Notes under the pieces: model-generated
Told to the model about the DNA's origin: nothing
Seen by the model: only the letters and a program-made list of their open reading frames with translations
Database searches by the model: none
DNA from: Microplitis mediator
Lineage: Eukaryota; Arthropoda; Insecta; Hymenoptera; Braconidae
Length of the DNA stretch: 64,000 bases
Direction: 5' to 3'
NCBI RefSeq assembly: GCF_029852145.1
Contig: NC_079969.1
Location: forward strand, 20,429,860 to 20,493,859
Program-made: the position numbers and the translations under genes
In this document: positions 12,265 to 23,721 of the stretch, one piece after another
How the letters are laid out: every line of letters begins with the position of its first letter
How positions within the stretch are numbered: position 1 is the first letter of the stretch

Positions 12265-12346
12265 ATGGATGATAATAGTAAAGAATCATCCTCATTGGCG
12301 GTTGACAATATTCAAAACCAATCACCTGGATCTTCGTCGTCTCATG
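12265..12346 (+). CDS. Candidate host coding exon, Ser-rich N-terminus
   Basis: ATG in a good context (GGACAAAATGG) starts a frame reading MDDNSKESSSLAVDNIQNQ and then SPGSSSSH, reaching a canonical donor GTAAGT at 12347 in phase 1. The acidic, serine-rich start resembles many nuclear proteins but is too short to identify. The open frame continues into the putative intron to 12459 by chance. It lies between an AT-rich unique stretch and the R4/Dong-like element, so any following exon would be beyond 15.2 kb or lost. Confidence 0.35.
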
Positions 12347-12634
12347 GTAAGTCTTTTTATAGATATTTCTTGAACGCCTCAAATGCGAAGCATCTAGGTG
12401 GACTTTACCATCGAATAGCCATTGTTTCTGAAAATGCTCGCATAAAGTCATTCCAATAACTAAAAGGATTAGTTGATTGTGTACTTCCCGGGTAAGAATA
12501 TTTCAAACTGAAAAACAATAATTTTTTTTCTTGGCCGAAAAAAGCCGCAGGTCGTGAACACGAGGCCGAAATTCGCTAGGCCGAAATTTGGTCGACAATG
12601 AAGCTTAAAAATGGCTGAAAGTGAAGAGGATTTA

Positions 12635-12651
12635 TACTATTATTATTATTA

Positions 12652-12686
<35 letters not shown>
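12635..12686. repeat. (TTA)n microsatellite at 3' end of the R4/Dong-like copy
   Basis: TTA trinucleotides directly abut the element's 3' end (on the minus strand, TAA repeats follow AACAAAAATGAAA). Confidence 0.95.
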
Positions 12687-12793
12687 TCATTTTTGTTAAA
12701 TGCTCAGGGGGTTATCCCCGGTAGTCCGACTCTACCGAGTGCCTCACCTGAGCGCCAAATCGTTACTGCTGCGATGCTTCATCAACAAGATGA

Positions 12794-13672
12794 TCAGCAT
12801 GCGCAGCAGGCCAAGTTTCGTTGCCTAAGTAGACGGAGAGACCCGAGAATTACAGCCTTTTGCATCCGCGATGCCAGAAACTCAACTTGCGCTGAACAAG
12901 TTGGCACTCTAGCCAGTGCAGACACAAAAGTCTGCTTCATCCCTCCCAGGACGCCAATAATGAGTACGACAAGTTTGACACGGTAGCCTGGGTAAAGTTT
13001 GCCAATTTCAAACAGGAGATCCTGATATATCTCGTGTTTGTGCTCTTCTTTGACCGTGATGTTATATTCAGCGGGTGCTGAGAACTCAATGACATAAATG
13101 TCACGAGCAGTTTTATCGAAGAGCACAATATCAGGTTTATGGTGATCTATTTTCCGCGTTGTTGCGAATGGCACGTTCCAATAAATACGGCAACGGTCAT
13201 TCTCAACAACTTGCGGAGTATCTCCTGGCAGAGAACGCAGCACTGGTGTTTTATCGATACCGTGAGTATGTCTAAGGTGGTAATAAAGTACTCGCAGACC
13301 AGCATTGTGACGCTGAACGTATGCTTTTCTTGCCAGCACAGGACATGCTGACAAGAGATGTATGAGCGTCTCTGGATGTTGCTTACACACCCTACACAAA
13401 GTGTCGGGCAGCTGCATCTGGAGTACTTTCGCACGGTATTCGAGGGTGTTGGTTACACCATCTTGGCAGGCAAAAATATATCCTTTGGTCTCGGACATCA
13501 GGCTAGCTGACTTAAGGAAGGAAAACGTCAGCTTGGTATACAAGCCATGATCACGCACGTGTTTGAAGAACACGCTGTGCATGGACTTTTCCATGTGTGT
13601 ACTGAGCAGTTTATAACGGTGGGCCCTGGCTACTTCGTGTCCAGTAGCCACGAACCACAGTTCATTAATTTC
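12794..13672 (-). pseudogene. R4/Dong-like ORF, C-terminal zinc finger and endonuclease
   Basis: About 290 codons without a stop, from the insertion junction near 13672 to TGA at 12794-12796. The first part (HEVARAHRYK, VFFKHVRDHG) matches the region after the thumb in R4/R2-group proteins. Next is a CCHC finger, CRVCKQHPETLIHLLSACP. Then comes the restriction-like endonuclease: CRIYWNVPF, KPDIVLFDKTARDIYVIEFS (the D and E/D residues of a PD-(D/E)xK fold) and YQDLLFEIGKLYPGYRVKLV. The tail ends RLLRQRNLACCAC. This enzyme nicks target DNA for target-primed reverse transcription. The reading frame looks undamaged, but the upstream RT is missing and the piece is separated from the rest by the 13660-14826 insertion, so it is not functional by itself. 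Start is not a real Met; the frame simply enters from the insertion. Confidence 0.85.
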
Positions 13673-14826
13673 CCCGAATAAATTTAGTTTTATTAATTTA
13701 TTATCGTAAATCTAAATTTAGACGTTCTGCTGGCTGGTTCTGAAATCGGGAAAATTTAGATAATCTCAGGAGTAGGTCTACTCGTTCTGACCGGACATGC
13801 GGCTGAAAGAAAATCCTTATGCTATGTGACGCTGGTGATAATTAAATTTCAGCAAGAGATAACAATAAAATTTATACTTTATTTAACCAATAATCCCAAT
13901 TTATATACAAACTTCCCCTCGTTAGTTATTCTAAATTTATATACATATAATCGACTAAAGAGAATTTGGTTAATAAGAACGCGCAATTGTACGAAATGGC
14001 ACAAAACGACTGTGAATTCACTATGAAATTACCATCAATACACAGTAAACTTACGGTAAAATTGATTTCACTGTGATTTCACTGTGATTTCACAGTAACC
14101 CCGAATCCGCGAGGGAGGGCGTGAAATGCGACAAAATTTTGTCGAATAATTTAAGATTGGGTCTACGTTGAAGAGAGAGAAAATTATAATCTATATTGAT
14201 ATACTTGTAATTTGTTGAGAACTCATCAGAATCTTGATCTGCTTACTGACGATACTGGTTGACGATTCTTCTCGGCTTGGTCCCGGTGATGTTGGTGTCC
14301 GATAGGTTCCTCGGGCTCCTGGGATCAGCGTCGGCAGGTTGTCGCACACGAAGAAAAAACCACACCACTCACTTTATACACTTTGGTTTTATTTAATTGA
14401 TCAGATAAACGAACTTTAGTTGTAATATTAAATTTTGTGTATCAAAGCACCACTACGTGTCTCAATTGACAAGTTAAATTTCAATTCGAATAAATTATGA
14501 AAGAACCAAGCGGAAGGTTTTCGTATCACTTCTAATAAGTCAAGTAAATTTAGTTTAATATATCAAAAGGACAAGTTCTAATAATTACTTGAGCAGAAAT
14601 AATTATGCGTCGGTGCGTTTTCGCTAACCGAGCTCAAGTGTCCGTCTCGGGTCAGTTCTTTGAGTCACCAACCTGCGTTGACCCCACCTAATTATGCGCA
14701 GGGACTAATTTGCGGTCCCATGCTGCGCGAAATCATCCCCAAATTCTAACGCAGAGACTAGACTGCTGCACTTGACTCTCAGAGCAAGAAGAGAGAGAGG
14801 GAAAGAAAATAATTGAAGCGAGAGAG
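13660..14826. mobile_element. 1167-bp insertion with 5-bp CCACA duplication
   Basis: Splits the R4/Dong-like element. The flanking CCACA at 13655-13659 and 14827-14831 is a 5-bp target-site duplication, as LTR elements make. The sequence has no ORF and shows LTR-like composition, for example CACTTTATACACTTTGG, but lacks obvious TG...CA ends. It also has three CACTGTGATTT-like repeats near 14030-14100. Best guess: solo LTR of an unrecognised family. Confidence 0.6.
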
Positions 14827-14841
14827 CCACACTCTTACGTC

Positions 14842-15177
14842 TTACGCTTGCTGCACGGTTACAAGTTTTTGCTGCTCAGCATCCCTGAAGACCGTCTTAA
14901 ATTCCTCCTTGGGGAGTTCAATAAGAGGGTTTACTCTTCTGAGACCGAGAGATTTTGCCGCGTACGTTGCTGCCTTATATAAAAACGCTCCCTTCTGTCT
15001 ATTCTCATGACAATAAACAATTTGCATAAGGAAGTCGTCTTCATCTGCAGTGAAATTGACAACCTCGTGTGTTAAACCCAAAACCAATCGATCGTGTAGA
15101 CACTCCAAGCTCTGTAGACCTCTCCCTCTGATGTGCCGGGAAAGGTATAATCTGGCGACTGAGGACTTAGGGTGCAT
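14842..15177 (-). pseudogene. R4/Dong-like ORF, segment following the RT domain
   Basis: Reads HPKSSVARLYLSRHIRGRGL and then SLECLHDRLVLGL, a hallmark of the region between RT and zinc finger in R2/R4-group proteins, where HP..S..RLYLPR..GGRGL is conserved. It is open for 111 codons, then hits one TAA (14842-14844) shortly before the insertion. Upstream the frame begins at a TTA tract, so the element is truncated here. It belongs to the same copy as 12794-13672, since the two halves are in frame across the CCACA duplication. Confidence 0.8.
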
Positions 15178-15180
15178 GCT

Positions 15181-15215
15181 CCGATTATTATTATTATTAT
15201 TATATTATATATATT
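15181..15215. repeat. (TTA)n/(TA)n tract at 5' side of the R4/Dong-like copy
   Basis: TTA repeats flow into TATATAT; the matching tract lies at the element's other end. Confidence 0.9.
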
Positions 15216-15277
15216 ACATTTTACAAATAATTCTGACATACTCAGTTTTTAGTAAAAAATTAAATAATCTTAGAATT

Positions 15278-15348
15278 GGTATTCGGAGGATTCGAACCCA
15301 GCACCTTACGCGCGAGAGTCAGACGCTTTACCACTATGCTACGGGACC
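15278..15348 (-). repeat. tRNA-like sequence (pol III A/B boxes), probably tRNA-derived
   Basis: The minus strand begins GGTCCCGTAGCATAGTGG and has the B box GGGTTCGAATCC, ending GAATACC; total 71 nt. A-box (TAGCATAGTGG) and B-box fit a tRNA gene, and three outer acceptor pairs can form, but the inner acceptor pairs and anticodon stem are poor. I read it as a tRNA pseudogene or SINE head, not a working tRNA. Confidence 0.6.
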
Positions 15349-15771
15349 AGTAGAAAAGTTGTAGTTTAGTTGGGCTGCTAGTACTTTGTTCTCATATTGA
15401 ACGGCTATATACAGTCAATTGCTTATACATTGATCTAAACGTGATAAATATGTGACTCTTTTTATAAATAAATTTTTTTATTTAATCGACAATATACAGA
15501 CTTTCATTCAAATATAGTTCGATATTTTGTAACGAATACATTCATATTCGTGTCGAATATTTTTCAGTTTTAATGTGAGTGCGTCAAATTATTCTTACAA
15601 CCTCGCCGGATTCTCTCCCCAAGAAACTTGTCGGTTGACACGACACGTTCGGTATTGGCAGGGTGTGGAGTATAGGGTGGGGACAATCGAATCGATTGTA
15701 GCGCCTGCAGTGGACGAAATACGCGCTAAATCGCACTTGTCTTGTGAATAGTTAAATGAAAGCAATGTTAA
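15349..15771. other. No gene recognised
   Basis: Contains a moderately GC-rich stretch (15600-15745) upstream of the THAP-like remnant, possibly its former 5' region. Nothing else seen. Confidence 0.3.
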
Positions 15772-15876
15772 AAAATAAGGACAAGTAGTTGTTGTGTTGT
15801 TAATTGCAAAAATACTGACAGAAATAGTAATTGCAAGTTTTATACATTTCCATCCATGATATTCATCTTTGGCTAA
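15772..15876 (+). pseudogene. THAP zinc-finger N-terminus, remnant
   Basis: A short frame reads SSCCVVNCKNTDRNSNCKF followed by YTFPS, ending at a stop near 15874-15876. The first two cysteines with C-x3/4-C spacing and the FxxFP motif are the N-terminal half of a THAP (C2CH) DNA-binding finger, found in P-element-type transposases and host regulators. There is no in-frame ATG (an ATA stands where one might be) and the second half with the CxxH is missing. Likely the broken 5' exon of a P-like transposon gene; a lost host gene is possible. Confidence 0.45.
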
Positions 15877-16680
15877 AAATTATTACGGGGAATTTTTTAA
15901 ATTACAAATTTTTAACCCAAAGTATTTTTAATTGTTGAGTTTTAAAATTTAAAATTACGAATAATTTAAATCACTTCAATTTCTTTACTTAATGCAAATT
16001 AATAATTTTAACTTTGAAAAAATTATGATTATAATTATTTTAACTCATCTGTTATTATGACTATTATTGTTGTTATTATTATTATTACAAGCTAACCTTA
16101 TGTCGTTCAAAATATTATTTATTTTGTATTTATTAAAATTTTTTATACTTATTTTTTTCAGTACAATCTACTCTATATTTTTCCACCTTTCAAATGTGGT
16201 ATCACACATATATTTCGCAATCTTTAAAAATTTTAATTATTTGTTTATAAAAACTTTCCGTATTCTCTCTGTGCTTTTTGAGGATGATTTAATGCGGTCG
16301 ACAGATGTCGTTTTCGTCGCGCACCTTGCCAATTATAGGAAACTACTTTTGTTTCATTGAAACATGTGAAGTTGTCAAACTAAACGTTTCAAGAGTTTCA
16401 GTTAATTTCTAAAAATTGAAAAGTTTGCTTCAACAAGTTTTTATTTTTAAATCAAGTACATCCAAACTTGAATTAAAATATATTTTATTATTCGTTCAAA
16501 TGTTAATTTAATTACTGTCAAACTTAAAAACTTTAACATAAACGCTTAATCAATTTCTCATAATCGAGTAGAGATTTTCAGTCAATAAAAATGATTTTCT
16601 TGAGACAAACTAGTTTTCGTTGGTTCGAACGAATTTGGTTTCACTGAAGAGGAAAATTGTCAAACTCTTAAGGAGTTTGA
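15877..16680. other. AT-rich, no gene recognised
   Basis: Includes a short TTA/TTG microsatellite near 16060-16090. An open frame at 16067-16360 is low-complexity hydrophobic translation of AT-rich DNA with no domain. Confidence 0.4.
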
Positions 16681-17039
16681 TGTCAGTACCTTATTTTTTA
16701 CGGTGTACGAGTTTTTCCCGAATTCTTACGGTGGCGCTAAAAGCGCGAGAATCCGTAAAAATTCTGACTAAACTACAAGGAAACGCCCGAAGAACTTCGA
16801 TAAAAAACTAAGAAAACTCCACGATAACACCGACAAAACTCCAAGAAAACACCAACAAAACTCTAAGAGAAAACTGACAAAACTCTTCAAAAACACGGAA
16901 AAAACTCCGTAAAAACTCCGTGTCGTAATTGCACACGAAACGCCACGTTTCTACCGCGAAAACACTGTCGAAACTCCCTTGAAATACCGAGTTTCTCTTG
17001 AGTTTTTTCCGAGTCCCCACGGTGGCACCAAAACCGCTA
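16681..17039. repeat. Short-repeat block rich in AAAACTCC motifs
   Basis: Many imperfect copies of ACAAAACTCCAAGAAAAC-type units, bounded by TTACGGTGGCGCTAAAA on the left and CACGGTGGCACCAAAA on the right. Probably a small non-autonomous element; class unknown. Confidence 0.4.
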
Positions 17040-17142
17040 GGGTTACATTCTACAATCTTATTTTTGTTACACTTTTGTATTCTTGTAAATTGCCATTTGG
17101 CCTGTGCCTTGGCATAATAAAATAAAATCAATCAATCAATCT
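17040..17142 (+). repeat. 3' end of a non-LTR retrotransposon with (AATC)n tail
   Basis: TTGCCATTTGGCCTGTGCC followed by AATAAAATAAAATC and repeated AATC is the usual look of the 3' UTR and tail of a 5'-truncated LINE. No coding part remains. Confidence 0.5.
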
Positions 17143-17533
17143 CTCTCTTTTCTATACGTATACTATCTATCTATTTTACTCGTGTATGTTCTGATAGCAC
17201 CCTCTACAAAAAAAACTGAACCAGCTGTCAGTTTATTTAGTTATTTTTTAAAAATCCATTTTGTTTTAAAGGTTAGCTTTTATATTAAATGAGCAATTGA
17301 GGCACGCAGTGTTGCAAGATGGGGCTGTTTAGCGCCAATAGGGCTATCTTGCTCACCAAACGGCGTTTATATTTTGTTCATCGGCTATAGGTAGTCATCT
17401 CGGCAATATTTTTTTTGTCCGAAATACTCAATTATCGGATTATTTTTAAATATGGAACAAAATCTTTTTCCTTTAAAAATCATTTTTATATGATTCTATG
17501 TCTATGTAATAGTATGGATTTCGATACATTTTT

Positions 17534-17679
17534 AACTTCCAGATAATAAAGTCAATGATTTTCAAAAATTTCGGGAAGTTATTGTTTTCACCCCGATTTT
17601 CGAAAATCGAGTTTTCATCAGATGTCGACGTTTTGAGGTCCTAGGAAGCTATTCCGACTATTTTCAAAATGACGTCCGA

Positions 17680-17738
<59 letters not shown>

Positions 17739-18078
17739 TGACCGGTCTATAACTTTCTAACTAATGAATCGATTTGAATGGTTCTTGCGACAATCGAAAG
17801 AGCTTGTTGGTCATCATCTTTCCTGAAAATTTCAGATCATTTGATCAAGTAGACTCGAAAATATTTGCGAATTACGAAAAAACAAAATTTTGTTTTTTTA
17901 GTTGTTTATTGATTTCTCAGAAACGAGTTGAACGATCGACTTCAAAATCTAATCAGCTCTAGAATTCAATAAAATGCGTCGATTGCCGCCACAACCATCA
18001 AAATCGGTTAATTCATTCGTGAGATATCGTGGGAGAAAGAAATGCTAAAAAACGGTTTTTTCGAAAACAATGATATAC
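17534..18078 (+). repeat. AACTTCC...(GT)n repeat, copy A (interrupted)
   Basis: Starts AACTTCC, then GGAAGTTATTGTTTTCACC, GATGTCGACGTTTTGAGG, a (GT)n tract (about 17684-17735) and the block ending in GGAGAAAGAAATGCTAAAA. It is cut by the GC-rich hairpin element at 18079 and resumes briefly at 18718 (TTCGAGCTCGAAG). Same family as copies at 22780, 25851, 32205-45854, 47400, 55607 and 56702. Confidence 0.85.
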
Positions 18079-18717
18079 AATAGTTATTGGCGTAACTAGT
18101 AGGGTAAGTGATTCATAATGTGTCAGCGCGATGCGTTTAGCACGAGTCGCAGGTGCGCAGGCACGAGCGAAGCGAGTGCATACTGCGCACCGGAGACGAG
18201 TGCTAAACACATCGCGGGTGACGGATTATGAATCACTTACCCTACATGTTGCGCCCATAGTTTTATTCAACTCATATGCGCTATTCACGTTTTATTAATC
18301 GCTTAAAAAGCGAAGTCTCAATAGCTGTTTAGTGACATGGTGAAAAAAAAACATTCGGCATTACAACCTTGGCTACTCAATGGGTAACAACAGGGAATTG
18401 TAATTACCCCATATTCAGTAAGAGCTTGAAAGATAGTTACGTTTATTTTCATTACGTCACAATGGCCGGGATAGTAGACATCTTTATTGCGTTTTGACAA
18501 ATAATTTTTCACCAGTCGGTAAACGGCCATTTAGGGTTCGCATTTTAGGCATGATAAAACGTGAATAGCGCATATGAGTTGAATAAAATTATGGGCGCAA
18601 CATGTAGGGTAAGTCATAATCCGTCACCCGCGATGTGTTTATCACTCGTCTCCGGTGCGCAGTATGCACTCGCTTCGCTCGTGCCTGCGCATCTGCGACT
18701 CGTGCAATAACTATTTC
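18079..18717. mobile_element. GC-rich fold-back element with hairpins inside each arm, copy 1
   Basis: Inverted arms (about 18079-18300 and 18540-18717) start near AATAGTTATTGGCG and end CAATAACTATT. Each arm contains a second inverted repeat, GATGCGTTTAGCACGAG against GAGTGCTAAACACATCG, around a GC-rich core with GAGCGAAGCGAGTGC. The right arm has lost its last ~45 bp. The centre holds a 71-codon minus-strand frame (18318-18530) starting MAVYRLVKNYLSKRNKD. The second copy at 50898-51413 has the same frame but with an earlier stop. No transposase similarity. Confidence 0.8.
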
Positions 18718-20431
18718 GAGCTCGAAGATATTATGATATTATTTTAAGATACCAAGATATTGTGATATTAATTTAAGATACCAATCGATGCAATATGTAT
18801 TGTGAGATGAAACGCAGTGAAGACTGTACGTCCTAAACCTTTTTAAATTATAAAAATAAAATACTCTCGTTAAAAATAAAATACTATAGTTAAACAAAAA
18901 ATTTATCATTTAATAATTGATTTAATTGACAATAAAAACTTATTTGCAATTAAATAATTACAAAAAAATTTTTTTTTTATATATTTTTAATCAATGATTA
19001 AAATGTCTAGACTGGAAATTTATTTACTAAGTATTTTTTTGTTATTGTTTAATATATAATTATTATCAATATTTGGTGATTGTAATTCAGTTATCAGTCG
19101 TTACTCACTTTTCACGAAGATAAGGTATGTTAAAAAGCGATACATGTATTAATTCATATATTTATATCTATAATTTTGAATGATGCATGGTTTCTAGCTA
19201 GGATAATTATCTGATAGACAAATTTCATGGTAACTATACTGTCAATACGTCAGTAGCAATAATAAAAAAAAAGAGTAATTTTAATTTATTCGCTTGAACT
19301 TTTTTTTGTATAGTATATAAAAAAAAAATGTCTTCCATAAATTATCTTTGAAAAACTTGTGTTTCGTGACTACTCCTATATAATTGTATTTAAATGGCTT
19401 TATCACGTCAATAAGTTGACAGCCTCTTTACATTGTGACCCAGACCTCCACACGTCTTTGATGTTCATAATAATGTGAGGTTGTACTTGAAAGTTGTAGA
19501 AGTGTTGGTCTATGAAAAAAGAAATAAAAAAATTTTTATAAAAAATTATGCAAAAACAACACTTTTGTGAACACAAGTATGTCCTTTGAAATACATCACA
19601 GATTATGCGAAATTATTTAGCATTATGCTAAATTCAAAAGTTTCTTAGGATTCTTATTTTACGAAATGCATATGTCAATGAAGTTTATGGTAATAAGGTC
19701 ATTTTATCAACGGTATTTTTTAGTGAAGATAAAATATTTTTTCGTTCTTTAAATTAAACTTCTAATATTTTCGAAAATTTTGAATTTATTGGCATATAAA
19801 TAAAATCTATGTTTTTAAACCTTATGAACATTAAAATTTTTATGATTAACAGATTCTGCAAATATTTTTTATAAAATTGGTGTAATTAATTGCCGCCAAA
19901 TGATCGGAAAATGCGATTAAATGTCTTAATAACACAAAATATCACCGCAGTCTTCACACTGAGATAGTATTACGTCAAAACATACATATAACAGTCATAT
20001 ATGTGATCTATTTTGTCGTGTGATATTAGCTGTGATAGTTTTTCGTAATAAAAAAAAAAAACTTAATGTAAACTAATAAGAAAAAAATTAAAGAACTCAA
20101 TCCAAAAGCGCAAGTACGTCACAAGTGTATTATTTCAACACACATTAAATGTGTCCCATGTTTAAGTCCATAAGCAAAACTATAGTTTTTTGTAGTCACT
20201 TAAAACATATTTCACGGTGTGTTAAATATTTATAAATTGCTAATGGTGTTTCAATGTTAATTGGCAGGTGTGTTAATTCCAACTTCAGACTTGGTTTTAG
20301 AATGCTGATTCAAAACTTCTAAACTTTAACATTTCATGAATAAATTTCTGATTTTCAATTCCTTTTACATTAATTTTAATAAAATACTTATGACATGACA
20401 ACGCAATATTATAGAAATATATAATATATAT
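18718..20431. other. AT-rich region without recognised genes or repeats
   Basis: The first few tens of bases are the tail of the AACTTCC repeat. Beyond that no inverted arms, tRNA-like boxes or convincing frames were found. Possibly unique host intergenic DNA. Confidence 0.4.
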
Positions 20432-20776
20432 TAGGGTGACCCAAAAAAACCGACTATTTTCTTTTTTCGAGTCTCTTATAAAAATTGGTTGGTTCAAGAT
20501 GTTTAAGAAGCCTCTCGAAAAGTCAGCTCGATAAAAAATTTTCAAGAGGTCGCTCATGAATTTTGAAAATATCAAAAATGATTGAAATTTGGATTATTTC
20601 GTTCTAAATTTTTTTTTTCTTGTGGCAGCTATAGTTTATATTTGTAAAATCATAACTATGCTGAAAAATTCAGCCGAAAATTTAAATATTCAAACGTCGC
20701 TCAATAATTTTGAATATTAACTGATAATATGTAACTAATACTTTGAACTATTTTTTGTATTTTTTTGTAATCCAAT

Positions 20777-21637
20777 CTCTCTAACCATGAATTAGTGGAA
20801 ATTTCATTAATTACGTCAGTGAAGCAATATTCACTTCATAATCAGTGTATTTAAATAACAAATTAGTGAATTCTCACTAATAAATTTATAACTATAATTT
20901 TCACTAGCAAATTAGTGATTTTCACTACTGAACAAGCGATATTTTCATAATTTCTACAAGTGAAACTGTTATTCACTTCTTAATTTATGAATTTCACAAT
21001 TTCACTAGTAACTTTAACTAGCAAATAATTATATATTTTACTAGATATAAATTTAATTAATAATTATGGTACTATTTTTAAAAATTTTAATAAAAAACTT
21101 TAAAAAAAAAAACAGAAGTACAGAACAATAATATATTTATATGAAGAGTACGTCAATCATAACATCACGGATTTTTTATTTCTTCATCAGTTATTGTTTG
21201 GTATCATAACGAATATACTATTTACACTTACGCGATCACATGCGTAGGCCAGCGCAGTGGATAGCATCAAAGACTTTGAATCGGAAGGATGCAGGTTCGA
21301 GCCCAGTAGTCACCGGGATTTTTTCTTCAATCAAAATCATGTATACTTCCTCTAAGTAATGATTCTAATACATTAATCACATTTCGGATCTAATTACAAG
21401 TGTCTTATATTTTTTTTCGCAATATAATATTTTTTTTCACCGATGAAATCAGTGGATTCCCATATTCACTTTTCAATTTAGTGGATTCTCATATTCACTT
21501 CTCAAATCAGTGAATTCCAATATTCACATATTCATTTAGTGAATATTTACTAATTCTGCGTGGTACGATTGTAGCATTGACAATTAGTGAATATTCACTT
21601 GAAATTAGTGAAAAATTACTAATTCATATTTAGAGAG
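20777..21637 (+). mobile_element. CTCTCTAA...ATGAATTAGTG inverted-end element with tRNA-like centre, copy 1
   Basis: Ends CTCTCTAACCATGAATTAG and its complement, with many subterminal AATTAGTGAATATTCAC motifs on both sides. A tRNA-like module lies at 21243-21316. A full second copy in the opposite orientation lies at 58497-59362 (866 versus 861 bp), so this is a real repeat family. No ORF. Confidence 0.85.
21243..21316 (+). repeat. tRNA-like module (Gln-type anticodon arm) inside the element
   Basis: A-box-like GGCCAGCGCAGTGGATAGC, an anticodon-arm-like GACTTTGAATC, and B box GGTTCGAGCCC. GACTTTGAATC is the tRNA-Gln(TTG) anticodon arm in animals. No full acceptor stem. Also present at 58813-58890 and, alone, at 22599-22676. 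Confidence 0.65.
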
Positions 21638-22090
21638 ATTATTGTCATTTCACTAAAATATAAGTTTTGCATAACCGAAAATATGCAAGACAGTCTTAAA
21701 CAATAAAGTTGGGTAAGATTTAAATAAACAAAAAAACTTAAAAATTGAATTAAAAAATAAAAAATCACGTAAATAAGTTATTATTTCTATTTCTCAGGTA
21801 ATATTTTTACTCATTATGATACAAATTGATGGTGAAAAATTCGAGAAGCTTTATTATTAATATTTAAGGGTCGCTCGAAAACGTCCAGAAGACAGTACTT
21901 GGAAACATGATAAATTCTGAAACGACGTATAAATATTTAAATTTTAGGCTGAAATTTTCAGCGAAGTCATGATTTTATGAATTTAAACTATAGCTGCCAC
22001 AAGAAAAAAGAAATTCAGAACGAAAAAATCTGAGTTTCAGTGATTTTTTATATTTTCAAAATTCGTGAGCGACTTCTTGAAAATTTTGTA

Positions 22091-22361
22091 CACTGAGAAA
22101 ACAATTTATTTGAGCCAAATAAATATATTTATTTGACTGAACGAAATCATTTATTTCATTTAAACATATATTTGTTTATAGTTAACAATTCTTGGTTGAA
22201 AAAAAATCGAAATAGTGATTTGTTAACTATAAACAAATCACTATTTCATCCAAATGAACCATATCTTTGTCTCGAATTGGGTCCATTCAAATATGGGATT
22301 TGCATGAAACAATTTGCATGAAACAAATCTTATTTGGCTCAAATAAATTGTTCTCTCAGTG
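22091..22361. mobile_element. 271-bp fold-back element, TA duplication
   Basis: Ends CACTGAGAAAACAATTTATT and its complement, flanked by TA at 22089-22090 and 22362-22363. Inner inverted repeat around GTTTATAGTTAACAA. TA duplication points to Tc1/mariner-type mobilisation. Confidence 0.85.
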
Positions 22362-22484
22362 TATCGAGATGATTTTCGGATAGGCTTCTTAAAACATCTT
22401 AAACTAACAAATTTTCATAAGAGACTCGAAAAAAGAAAATAGTGGGTTTTTTTGGGTCGCCCGAATATATATATATATATATAT

Positions 22485-22597
22485 AGGGTGGTCCTTATTT
22501 TGGATATTTTCGAATTTTTATGCTTCCAGAGGCTACTGTGGTTTAAAATAAATGAAAAAAAATATCCTCTAAGTTTCAGGTCTTTATCTTAATTTTA
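22485..22597 (+). repeat. Fragment of AGGGTGGTCC element
   Basis: Starts AGGGTGGTCCTTATTTTGG. The same end, inverted, lies at 61530-61643 (GGACCACCCT). Cut off by the tRNA-like module at 22598. Confidence 0.7.
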
Positions 22598-22598
22598 G

Positions 22599-22762
22599 CG
22601 ATCACATACGTGGGTCAGCGCAGTGGATAGCGTCAAAATCTATGAATCGGTTCGAGCCCAGCAGTCACCGGGATTTTTCATTATTTAAATTCATGTAAAC
22701 TTTCTCTAAGTAATGTTTCTAATACATTCAATCACGTTTCGGATCAAATTGAAATTTTCTTT
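22599..22762 (+). repeat. Free-standing copy of the tRNA-like module plus ~85-bp tail (SINE-like)
   Basis: Matches 21236-21400 from CGATCACAT through GGTTCGAGCCCAGCAGTC to TTTCGGATCAAATT, without the surrounding inverted ends. A tRNA-like head with a shared tail, present alone, is what a tRNA-derived SINE looks like. Confidence 0.6.
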
Positions 22763-22779
22763 CCCAATTTAATATTTTT

Positions 22780-23710
<931 letters not shown>

Positions 23711-23721
23711 ATAGGAATGCG

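Larger units (their letters stand above)
12687..15180 (-). mobile_element. R4/Dong-like non-LTR retrotransposon, 5'-truncated, with an insertion
   Basis: Minus-strand element whose body lies between two TTA tracts (12635-12686 and 15181-15215), as expected for Dong-type elements, which target TAA repeats. It holds the post-RT segment (15177-14842), a 1167-bp insertion (13660-14826) and the C-terminal zinc-finger/endonuclease part (13672-12794). The insertion is flanked by CCACA at 13655-13659 and 14827-14831; removing it and one CCACA leaves the two coding parts in the same frame. The 3' UTR ends GCATTTAACAAAAA, like the copy at 27332-28070. The RT domain itself is absent. Confidence 0.85.
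20432..22466. mobile_element. Fold-back element, AGGGTGACCCAAAAAAACC ends, with two nested insertions
   Basis: Left arm (20432-20770) and right arm (about 21860-22466) are inverted copies, for example CTTGTGGCAGCTATAG and its complement. Nested inside are the tRNA-like-bearing element at 20777-21637 and, within the right arm, a 271-bp fold-back at 22091-22361. Comparison with the uninterrupted left arm shows that the latter duplicated TA. No coding sequence. Confidence 0.85.

Noticed and set aside
12621..13550. Plus-strand frames, including one starting with an isoleucine run
   Set aside because: Antisense to the R4/Dong-like endonuclease; the isoleucine run is the TTA microsatellite. The same applies to 27269-27622.
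15278..15348. Functional tRNA gene
   Set aside because: A and B boxes are present but the inner acceptor pairs and anticodon stem do not pair well; the same problem applies to 21243, 31042, 37745, 58813 and 59727.
18079..18717. Bacterial-like insert because of higher GC
   Set aside because: It is a two-copy fold-back element with clear inverted ends; GC alone is not evidence of transfer.
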